Shown one piece after another: positions 46,301 to 58,300 of a stretch of DNA of 64,000 nucleotides (positions are counted from its first letter, which is position 1; every line of letters starts with the position of its first letter). The stretch is taken from NCBI RefSeq assembly GCF_932526225.1, contig NC_064037.1, forward strand, positions 8,352,203 to 8,416,202. The letters run 5' to 3'. This DNA comes from Nematostella vectensis (lineage: Eukaryota; Cnidaria; Anthozoa; Actiniaria; Edwardsiidae). The position numbers were made by a program, and so were the translations under genes. The notes beneath the pieces are model-generated. The model was given only the letters and a program-made list of their open reading frames with translations, did no database searches and had not been told where the DNA came from.

Positions 46301-49300
46301 AGAGATGCTGGATACACCCCTGTCACCCCTTCCCTTTGTAGAGATGCTGGATACACCCCTGTCCCACCTTGCCTTTGTAGAGATGTTGGATACACCCTGT
46401 CCTCCTTCCCTTTGTAGGGATGCTGGATAAACCCCTGTCCCCCCTTCCCTTTGTAGAGATGCTAGATACACCCCTGTCCCCCCTTTCCTTTGTAGAGATG
46501 CTAGATACACCCTGTCCCCCCTTCCCTTTGTAGAGATGCTGGATACACCCCTGTCCCTCCTTCCCTTTTTAGAGATGCTGGATACACTCCTGTCACCCGT
46601 TCCCTTCAAGAGATGCTGGATACACCCCTGCCCCCCTTGCCTTTGTAGAGATGCTGGATACACCCCTGTCCCCCCTACCCTTTGTAGAGATGCTGGATAC
46701 ACCCCTGTCTCCCCTTCCCTTTGTAGAGATGCTGGATACACCCCTGTCCCCCCTTCCCTTTGTAGAGATGTTGGATACATCCCTGTCCCCCCTTTCCTTT
46801 GTAGAGATGCTGGATACACCCCTGTCCCCCCTACCCTTTGTAGAGATGTTGGATACACCCCTGTCCCCCCTTCCCTTCAAGAGATGCTGCATACGCCCCT
46901 GTGCAACCTCAAAGAGATGCTAAATACGCCCCTGTGCCCCCTCAAAGAGATCCTAAATACGCCCCTGTGCCCCCTCAAAGATATTCTAAATACGCCCCTG
47001 TGCCCCCTCAAAGAGATGCTAAATACGCCCCTGTGCCCCCTCAAAGAGATGCTAAATACGCCTTTGTGCCCCCTCAAAGAGATGCTAAATACGCCCCTGT
47101 GCCCCCTCAAAGAGATGCTGGATACGCCCCTGTGCCCCCTCAAAGAGATGCTAAATACGCCCCTGTGTCCCCTCAAAGAGATGCTGGATACGCCCCTGTG
47201 CCCTCTCAAAGAGATGCTTAATACGCCCCTGTGCCCCCTCAAAGAGATGCTGGATACGCCCCTGTGCCCCCTCAAAGAGATGCTGGATACGCCCCTGTGC
47301 CCCCTCAAAGAGATGCTGAATACGCCCCTGTGCCCCCTCAAAGAGATGCTGGATACGCCCCTGTGCCCCCCCCAAAGAGATGCTGGATACGCCCCTGTGC
47401 CCCCTCAAAAAGATGCTGGATACACCCCTGTCCCCCCTACCCTTTGTAGAGATGCTGGATACACCCAGTTCCCCCATTCCCTTTGTAGAGATGCTGGATA
47501 CACCCCTGTCCCCCCTTTCCTTTGTAGAGATGCTGGATACACCCCTGTCCCCCCTTCCCTTTGTAGAGATGCTGGATACACCCCTGTCTCCCCTTCCCTT
47601 CAAGAGATGCTAGATACACCCCTGTCCCCCCTTCCCTTTGTAGAGATGCTGGATACACCCCTGTCCCCCCTTCCCTTTGCAGAGATGCTGGATACACCCC
47701 TGTCTCCCCTTCCCTTCAAGAGATGCTGGATACACCCCTGTCCCCTCTTCCCTTTGTAGAGATGCTGGATACACCCCTGTCTCCCCTTCCCTTCAAGAGA
47801 TGCTGGATACACCCCTGTCCCCCCTTCCCTTTGTAGAGATGCTGGATACACCCCTGTCCCCCCTTCCCTTTGTAGAGATGCTGGATACACCCTGCCCCCC
47901 TTCCCTTCAACAGATGCTGGATACACCCCTGTCCCCCCTTCCCTTTCTAGAGATGCTGGATATACCCCTGTCCCCCCTTCCCTTTGTAGAGATGCTGGTT
48001 ACACCCAGTTCCCCCAGTCCCTTTTGTAGAGATGCTGGATACACCCTGTCCCCCCTTCCCTTTGTAGAGATGCTGGATACACCCCTGTCCCCCCTTCCCT
48101 TTGTAGAGATGCTGGATACACCCCTGTCTCCCCTTCCCTTCAATAGATGCTAGATACACCCCTGTCCCTCCTTCCCTTTGTAGAGATGCTGGATACACCC
48201 TTGCCCCCCTTCCCTTTGTTGAGATGCTGGATACACACATGTCCCCCTTCCCTTCAATAGATGCTGGATACACCCCTGTCCCCCCTTCCCTTTGTAGAGA
48301 TGTTGGATACACCCCTGTCCCCCCTTCCCTTTGTAGAGATGCTGGATACACCCCTGTCCCTCCTTCCCTTTTTAGAGATGCTGGATACACCCCTGTCACC
48401 CATTCCCTTCAAGAGATGCTGGATACACCCCTGTCCCCCCTTTCCTTTGTAGAGATGCTGGATACACCCCTGTCACCCCTTCCCTTTGTAGAGATGCTGG
48501 ATACACCCCTGTCCCACCTTGCCTTTGTAGAGATGTTGGATACACCCTGTCCTCCTTCCCTTTGTAGAGATGCTGGATAAACCCCTGTCCCCCCTTCCCT
48601 TTGTAGAGATGCTAGATACACCCCTGTCCCCCCTTTCCTTTGTAGAGATGCTAGATACACCCTGTCCCCCCTTCCCTTTGTAGAGATGCTGGATACACCC
48701 CTGTCCCTCCTTCCCTTTTTAGAGATGCTGGATACACTCCTGTCACCCGTTCCCTTCAAGAGATGCTGGATACACCCCTGCCCCCCTTGCCTTTGTAGAG
48801 ATGCTGGATACACCCCTGTCTCCCCTACCCTTTGTAGAGATGCTGGATACACCCCTGTCTCCCCTTCCCTTTGTAGAGATGCTGGATACACCCCTGTCCC
48901 CCCTTCCCTTTGTAGAGATGTTGGATACACCCCTGTCCCCCCTTCCTTTTGTAGAGATGCTGGATACACCCCTGTCCCCCCTACCCTTTGTAGAGATGTT
49001 GGATACACCCCTGTCCCCCCTTCCCTTCAAGAGATGCTGCATACGCCCCTGTGCAACCTCAAAGAGATGCTAAATACGCCCCTGTGCCCCCTCAAAGAGA
49101 TCCTAAATACGCCCCTGTACCCCCTCAAAGAGATGATGGATACGCCCTTGTGCCCCCTCAAAGAGATGCTAAATACGCCTCTGTGTCCCCTCAAAGAGAT
49201 GCTGGATACGCCCCTGTGCCCCCTCAAAGAGATGCTAAATATGCCCCTGTGCCCCCTCAAAGAGATGCTGGATACGCCCCTGTGCCCCCTCAAAGAGATG

Positions 49301-52300
49301 CTGAATACGCCTCTGTGCCCCCTCAAAGAGATGCTGGATACGCCTCTGTGCCCCCTTAAAGAGATACATTTTTTGTCCCTCTCCTTCAAGAGATAATGAA
49401 TGCACCATTGTGCCCCTGTGTTACACCCTGTCCCCCATCCCCAGCGTCTAAATGAGTACACATGGTGTAAATACACAATGTCATTGTGTTCAGGAACTTA
49501 TTCAGAATGCAGAAGATGCTGAAGCAAGAGAAGTGAAGGTCTTGTATGATGAACACTCCTATGGGACTCACAGTCTCTTTAAACCAGAGCTGGCAAAATT
49601 TCAGGTGAGGAATTAGTCTTGATTCTAATGTCATCTCATCTCTACGCGCATGAGTGTACAAGGCTATCCAAGATTTTTTCTTATTACTCAAATCTCCAAG
49701 TATTAGACATATTTTACACCGTGTATCCCCTTTAGCGGATCAGTACGCAGCTCTTACAAGCTGCAATTTGATTGGGCAAATGAACAATATACACACCTCG
49801 ACACAAAGAACAAGAAGAATAGAGACAAAAGAACTCCTTTGTAGAACAAAGATAATAGGAGACAAAGCAGCTGCGTACTTACTCCCTTCAGCACATCTTT
49901 GCATGTATGCATGTAAAGTGCTATAGCCAGACCAAGCAGTTACATTGGTCCCGATTAAGCAACTTGCCTAAACTTGTTTCACTCAATAGACTTCAGAGAC
50001 AAAGATGACAGTACTACCGACAAAAAAGTTTAATTGAAAGCTTTTTTTTAAAATTATGGTTTATTATGGTAGGATTTTTACCCCCTGTACATTATAATGT
50101 ATTTCTTGTGGTATTAAATGCCTATGTAAATGCCATTCATGCCATTGTCTTTTAGGGCCCTGCCTTGTATGCATACAATAACGCCATGTTTAAACGAGAT
50201 GACTGGAATGGCCTCCGTATGCTATGCGATAGCATCAAAGTCAAGGACCCCATGAAAGTCGGCCGCTTTGGGTTGGGCTTTAAGTCCGTCTTTCACATGA
50301 CAGGTAATACTTATGTCTATATGTATCATACGAGACACCAAAAACTGGAAATCGACTCTGCCAAATTTTCGTCTTTAATAAGACTTCTTCAGGGCAGACT
50401 GAAGAAGGTGAATCGTAACAAGCTTATTTACATCAGAATTTCATCAGAGTTTCTGATGTAAATAAGCTTGTTACGATTCACCTTCTTCAGTCTGCCCTGA
50501 AGAAGTCTTATTAAAGACGAAAATTTGGCAGAGTCGTGTATTGTATTCATTGTTCTGGTACGAGATCGCGACAGTTTGGGCTTTTTGATTCTATTTGTAT
50601 CATACAATGGTGGTTCAAATAAAAAAAACTGAACCAGACTCCTCAGTTTTCTGCCTCGAGGGGCAGGCGTTGTTTTTCTTTAAAAGGTTAAAAGGGTAAT
50701 TGAACCCAAGGAACCTCATCCCTTGATCCCCCATTGGAATAAACTTATATGCAACACCCTTCATCAGAGTTTGGTGTCATTCCTAACGTATTTGAAGTGC
50801 ATTGCTTTTGACGTAGATCTGCCAAGTGTGATAAGCAACGATCGCCTTCGTATGATTGATCCACAAGAGACGTTCGTCAGCACCCCAGAGAGAAGGCGAA
50901 CTGGAAGAGGGTGGCACCTGAAGAAGGACGCTGCGTCAATACGCAGAACTCCTGACCAGTTTGCTCCTTACAAGGGAATTTTCAACTGTTCCCAGGAAGC
51001 TTTCGCTAATGGAGAATACGACGGAACACTGTTTCGCTTCCCTTTAAGGCAAGAAGCATCAAAAGTGTCGGAGAACGTTTATTCTTGCAAGAAGATCCAG
51101 GGTCTGTACGAGTGTTTCAAGGCCGAGGCGCACCTGACACTCCTGTTCATGAAGAGCCTGGAGAGCATCGAGCTGTATGAGCGAGGAGTTGACGACAAGG
51201 AGCCCAAGAAGTGTTTCCAGGTGAAGATATCAGACTCATGCCTCGAGCATGTGAGAGAAGGGAGGCTCAACTTCGCCGATCGTGTGCGCCAGATTAGGGC
51301 CTTAGGCGGGAACGAAAGCGCAGTGTCAGAAACCTATGTCATGACGGTAGAAGCAACTTCTTATCCCTTATCCGGCATACCTTCAACACAACAACACACT
51401 TTCGTTGTGACGCAATACTACAGCGGTAATGAGGCATCATCTGAGCTGAGGGAACTTATTAATGAAGAGTCCCTTAGTTACATGCCGTGGGTAGGGGTTG
51501 CTGCCCCCCTTGATCTAGCAAGCAGCAGTTCATGGCTGGCTGCCGTAGACGCCCAGCAGCCGAAAGGGCATATATTCTGCTTCCTGCCGCTGCCTCTAGA
51601 GCAGAAGAGTCTGACAGGTTTACCAGTCCATGTGAACGGATTCTTCGCCCTGAGCCAGAACCGCCGCCACCTAAAGTGGCCAAGTGCCGACCAGCAACAG
51701 ACGGACCAGCGCATCACAGACAAGAGCCTACTGTGGAATCGTTGTCTGCTTAAAGAAGTACTTCCTGCAGCCTATGCCACGTTACTGCTAAAAATGCCAC
51801 GGAAGAATGATGCCAGGCTACTTACCGCTGCTTACTGCGCATGGCCAGATGAACAGAAAGTAGATGTTAAGTGGAAGGTTATACTAGAGCCATTGTTTGA
51901 AAGGTTTCTTATCCATAAAGTCGCCTTCAGTGAAGTTAACGGTGGTAAGTGGTTGAGATTCGATAGCGTTATATTGGACAAGTTGGATGCCACTTACGCT
52001 CCCGTTATCACTGCCTTGCTGGATGCTGGACAGAACATCGCAAGACTTCCCCGTCGCGTTCACCAAGCACTAGACAGGTACTATACCTATTGCAAGGTCA
52101 AGGTGATCACGCCCAAATTCGTGCGGGACACTCTGCGCAGTTACCCCAAGTGCTACAAGGGATTGAAACGCAAGGGCAGCATTGTACTACTACGTTACAT
52201 ACTTCAAGACTCCAACTTTGAAGATCTAGCAGGTCTGGCCTTGCTTCCCCTTGCTAACAACACGTTTGAAGTGTTCCAAAGAAATGGTTTTGGGTTCCAG

Positions 52301-55300
52301 AAGAAGGTTTACATGCCGTCCGATCAACATCCTGGTTCTCTGCTGCGAGGATTGAAGAGTATACTCCTAGACACGTCGATAGAAGCGTCTATTGTTGCGA
52401 GGTTACATGAGGTCACACGGTCAGGTGAGTCACGGGGCTGCTCATTGACCTTCATCGTTTAGTTCTGAGGTTATATAGAGCCCCGTGCAAACAGCGCCAT
52501 TGCTATCTTAGTAAACCTAAGCTCTTCATAAACGGGAAAGGGACACTCATTACGCCAGAAGTTGTATCGATAACATGTATTATACGTTCATTGACATCAC
52601 ACGAAACATTATTAGCGCGAATCGTCTTTCAATAACAAATGAATTTGCGTGAACATTCATTAGCATCAACGAAATTAGGCATTCATTCGAATGGAATGAA
52701 CATTCTTTTGCACGCTTTTGGAATCCATTTACACGTTTTGACAATCAGTAGCGCCTATTGACATTCAGTTATCCAAAAGATAAAAATCATTATTGCTATC
52801 AATTAAACAACGACAATCAATGAACCTTTTAGACGTGAATAGTAAAATGTTGCTATACTGGTTTTCAATGTTTTTGTTTCAGGCAAAACTCAGCTGCGAT
52901 CTTTAGACGCTGAGGCTGTCGCCACACACCTTAAGGATGCGCTGCCTTCTGATTGGTTCAACAACACTTCCGTGCTGTGGTATCCTGAACGCTTTGACCA
53001 CCCTTCTGTTGAATGGTTCAAACAGCTTTGGCGATATTTTGTGGATCACTTCCCATTTCATCTTAATCGTTTTGGTGGTCTCCCCCTCATCCCTGTCACC
53101 CCTCTGACATCATCTCCAGTTAAGATGGCTCCCATGAACACAACGCCTGTAACGCTTGCCCTATCCTACAAGGGTGATTCATTGCCTACAAAAGTCAAAG
53201 AAGTTTTGACTGAGTGTGGAATAACAGTGGTTGAGAAACTTCCACAATGCATCGAAAGTCACCCGGGCGTCGTCCCTAAGTTTGTGAGACGCCCAGACTC
53301 CCAAGGTGTAGTAGAAGCACTAGTCCAGGTGTTGAGAAGCTTTCCGCAAGCATTCCCCCGCAATCTCAGCCGTGAGCATATAAGACACTTAAAGGCTTTT
53401 CTTTCCGGCGCTAAAGTTTCAGAGCCTCAAAAACAGGTGCTAAGAAAACTCCCTGTTTTCGAAACTGTTGGAGGTGTGAAAGGAATGGCGAAGCATGTAT
53501 CAATAGAAAATGTTCCAGTGGGCTTGGAATCGAGTGATTTGCCCCCTGTACCCCTGGATAGGGAAGTCATCAACCTCCAAGACCTAGATAGCCGTAACCT
53601 AGGTCAGTTGCTTGGAGTCGTGGTACTTCAACCCATGGACCTCGTCCAAGACCTGCTTTACAAGATCTCAAGAAGCGAGATGGAGGAGTCTCAAGTCGAT
53701 GCCCTCATGGACTATGTCCTCAGCCGTCTGCAACAATACAACAAGAAGAAGAATCTGAAAACCGTCCTGATGAACATAACATTCGTGCCTGTCAAAGGCT
53801 GTCGACGTGCCATGCCGAAAGACCTGTTTGACCCGAGCAAGAAGTCTCTCAAGCACATTTTTTACGGTGAAAAGGGCAAGTTTCCTCTCAAGGGGACTTA
53901 CACTGAACGTTACCTTTATGAAATGCGGGGGCTTGGTCTGAAGGGAGAGGGGCAAATCACAGCCGACGATATCCTGCAGAGCGTCAAAGTGGTCTCCAGT
54001 ATCAGCAAGGCACCGCAAGCCAATAAAAAAGCAAGTACTATCCTCGAATTCCTTTCCACTCGTGAGAACCTCCTGTGTCATCTTTGCTCGCCGGGTGTCA
54101 CTCTGATGCAGCTCTTGATGAACATTTCCTGGGTACCTGTACTTAAGGACAAACCAGAAGCTTATCCAAGCTGTCTCCCGCTAAAGGCTTCGGGTCTCCT
54201 TGAAAAGCCCATGAATGTAAAGACACAGAAGTTTGCCTTCCTTATTGGATCGACTAAACCACTCATTGCATTTTCAAGATTAGATGCAAAATTGACAGAT
54301 GCATTTGGCTGGAATACAAATCCCAAAGTTCAAGAAGTTCTGGAGCACTTGAAGAACGTCGTCGCATGCTACGACGTCGGGGAGAAGGCAGCAATTATTT
54401 CTGTTGTGAAGAAAATCTACGATTTTCTTTCAGGAACCAGTAATGTTGAGGTTGTTAATGGGTTGAAGCTGCTTGGGATGTCCAGCTGGGTGTGGAATGG
54501 AGAAGGATTCTGCGCACCTGAAGATATCGTGGCCGAGAAGCCATCACTTGACTTGTCACCTTATTTGTGCACCTTACCCTCAGAGACACAATGGCACAGG
54601 CAGCTGTTCCTTGGCCATGGAATGATAGTAAAATGTGGCGACAAAGTTCTTCAGAAGGTGCTTGCCAAGATCAGAGATAAGCACGAGGCACAGACGCACC
54701 CCCATGCCAACGACACAAGACGAGACCTGCAAATGTCCATTGACATTTTGAATGAGCTCAAGTTCAACGCAGGCTCGCATCTGAATGAAGATTTCCGGGA
54801 ACAGCTACTAATCCCATTAGATAACGATGATAGTAATAAGTTGCAGTTTGCGCCTGTGGATGACTGTACCTACTGTGACGTGGAGTGGCTGAAGCATGGC
54901 AACGAGGCATCCGATGTCGATGACGAGTTAAACATCAAGTTCATTCATCGAAATATCTCCCCTCAAACCGCGGAGGATCTGCAAGTGCCAACCCTGATGA
55001 GTCGAATGCTGGATGCGGAGGAGCTTGAATTTGGGGAGAGCTTTGGCCAGTACGAGCCTCTCACTCGCCGGCTGCAGAGACTGCTTGAGGAGTACACCGA
55101 CGGCTTCTCCGTCCCAAAGGAACTTATTCAGAACGCCGATGACGCAGGTTTGTTCTTATTTCATTTAGTCCCTTAGATTTATAAGATATATCTGATTTTC
55201 ATAACAATGTTAGTGCATTATTGACGCGCCTATTTGACAAGTACAGATGTACGTATTTCCTTCTAATCTGTACTATATATAATACGCTAAGGAATGGACT

Positions 55301-58300
55301 GTTGACCACCTTTCACGAAAATAACGGCTGAGCTAGAAAACTCCGAAACCACGCCATTTCCACACATTGCTAGAGAGGAGGTGTGCAAAATGGATTTTAT
55401 TTCAAGATTTTACCGGATGGAAAAGCTTTAATTCATGCGTTTTTGCAAGGAGAGGATCGCACTCGCAAAGGCGCCATTTTCAAGATTTCACAAAAGCACA
55501 AAAATAATATATTCCCCGCAGCAAAAATGACTAATGACCTTCAGACCTCCGTGTGTCTCAAGAAAAACACACTAAAAGTATACAGTAATAAGTCTCCAAA
55601 AATATCATGGTAGATAAGAAATCTTATTCTAGACAATTTCGGAAGATGTGTAAACAAACCTTCGAGGGGGCGGAAAATCAGATCTGAAAAAGAATATGAA
55701 TACTTGCCGTAGCTTCATTGCATAGATAGATTAATTGTAGCTGAAAACACAACCGTCTTTGTATCGTTAATTGGAAAGGCATTATTCCTACCTCGTTTTA
55801 TACAACCAAGAACCTTTGGTTAATATTTCACGGGTAACCACTAGTTTGATTTCTAATCTTTTTTTACTCTTAACCTTCCACCGATGTTGGTATTTTATTG
55901 GCACAACAAAACTGCATTAAAAAAAACCCTTTAGACTAAACACAGCTGACTTTCAACAACTGCTATTGACAATTACTCACGTCATACAAACTTTTTTCTT
56001 AAATGAAGTAAACAAGTATCAAACTCTGTGTGTTTTAGGTGCAACCGAAGTGAGGTTCCTGTACGATGAACGAGCGAACGAGGACGCTATGACTTGTCTT
56101 ATTAGCGAAGGAATGAAGGAATGCCAGGGTCCTGCTCTCTGGGTTTACAACAATGCAGTCTTTACTGATGCAGATTTTCAGAATATCACCAAGTTGAACG
56201 GCGCCACCAAAGAAGAGGATTCTGGGAAGATTGGAAGATTCGGACTTGGTTTCAATGCTGTTTATAACATAACCGACGTACCAAGTCTGTTGAGCAGAAA
56301 CAACCTGGTCATATTTGATCCACATACAACTCATCTCGGTAGAGCTATACGCGATAAGAGCCGACCAGGAATCAAGATAGACGTGACGAGGAGTCGACAG
56401 AAACGAAACAAGCTAGCTAACCAGCTGAAGCCGTACAATGACATCTTCGGGTGCAACCTTAGACCTGACTCCGATCATGTGTCTTTCAATGGGACTTTGT
56501 TTCGATTTCCGCTGCGTACCAAGGAGCAAGCTAGACGAAGTGAAATCAAGAATCTGCAGTATGACCACGGGGAAGTTGTTAAGCTGCTGCAGATGTTTGT
56601 CAGTGGAGCGGAGTCCTTGCTGCTTTTCACCCAGAATGTCTGCAAGGTCAGTGTCTACCATCTGCCTAAATGTAGCTATGATGCTTCTGAGCCTGTCGAA
56701 TTGATGACAGTTCTCAAATCAGGAGTCAAGTTTATCCGGGAGCTAGACGCCAACGTCTCGTTATCAGAACCTGCAAAAGAATTACCAACCAAAGACCAGA
56801 AGCTCATCAAGCAGTGCAACATTCTAAAAGCTGCCACTGAAGCATTGAAGCACAGCGAAGATCGGCAGGTCCAGTCCTCGGTGCTTTTAAGGACAAGTTG
56901 CACTGTTTCAGAAAGTGGTCGCCAGCTGTTTGATAGTAACCCCTCTCACGTCACCCATTGGCTTGTTACATCTACTTTGGTAGGAGATACTGCGTGGCAG
57001 CTAGCGAAACGAAACGGGAAGCTTCTACCAGTTGCAGGTGCAGCAGCAAAGCTGAAGCAGATGCCTGATGGCGGATTTGTACCCGAACCATTCACGCCGC
57101 GTTCTATTCAGCCTGTGAGTGTTGGACACGTGTATTGTTTCCTCCCGCTGCCCATCCAGAGCGGACTTCCGGTTCACATAAATGGCAGCTTTGCGACTGA
57201 CTCAAGCAGACGGCATCTTCGAGAGATGACCGAGGATGACAAGCGAGATTTCGGATCTGAGTGGAACAACGTTCTCATGAAAGAGGCGGTTTGCCACGCG
57301 TACTTGACACTTCTCGAAGACGTGAAGACTGTCCTTCCCCAAGAGGAGTCTGCCTATCCGTTCCACTGCCTCTGGCCTTGTCCTGGGACTGCAGCCTCCT
57401 GCCTTATCATACAGCATCAGTTCTACAAGTCACTATGCTCTCCTAATGACCCTCCAACATTGTTCTCTGACAACGCCAGTTGGTGTGGCTTACCTGAAGT
57501 AGTCTTTCTTCACCCAGAGTTCCGCCACGATTGTAAAATTGGCGAAGATGCATTCCAAGTCTTCTCAATCCTTCAAAAAGGCAAGGGTGTTGTGGTGGAT
57601 GTTCCCGGAGATGTCTTTAACTCTTTTGTTGAAAGTGGATGCAAAAGAGAAATACTAGAAAGATGCTTCGACATGTACCGAGCCTACAAAGAGGTCTTTC
57701 TTCCTGCAATCGAGTCGCCTCATATCTCTGACGAGCTAAAAGATAAACTGATCCTGTATGCACTTACAAACAACGAGCACGGAAGCAAGAAGGTGAAACG
57801 GCTAATAAGATTCACCAAGTGCATCCCGACAACTCCAGACGGCAATACCAGAAAATGTCCCTCGGATCTTATCCATCCGGAGCGTGAGGCATCAAAGCTA
57901 TTCGGCGAAGAAGATGGAAGATTTCCGACTAGGACATACAGAGAGCATTCAACTCTTCAAGCGTTGGTACAGCTGGGAATGCGCAGAGATGATCTCAGAT
58001 GGGACGAGATTATTGACCGAGCACAAAGTGTGCACGCCCTGAACGAGAGGTGTACCCCGAAGGCTTATCCTGAAGCACTCTCCCGTGCCAAGGCTGTTCT
58101 TAAGTTTATTGGCGACAAATTGGCAAACAACAACAATCTTCCCAGCGAAAGCGAGATTAAGGAATTACAGCAAGTTCAGTTTCTACCATACCTTCCAAAA
58201 CCAGAAAACACGCCATTCAAGTGGAAAGCTGATGAAATCCGTCCACACACATTCCTGGCAGCTAGTTCTCTTTACTCAGGGCAAGATGAAAAACTGATAT

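Noticed and set aside
37121..49440. CRISPR-like repeat array
   Set aside because: There are no unique spacers; the units are contiguous and vary gradually, as in a minisatellite, and the genome is eukaryotic.
50165..50461. 98-codon frame continuing past the exon at 50303
   Set aside because: The exon ends at a good donor (CATGACAG|GTAATA) in phase with 50817; the extension is read-through into the palindrome.
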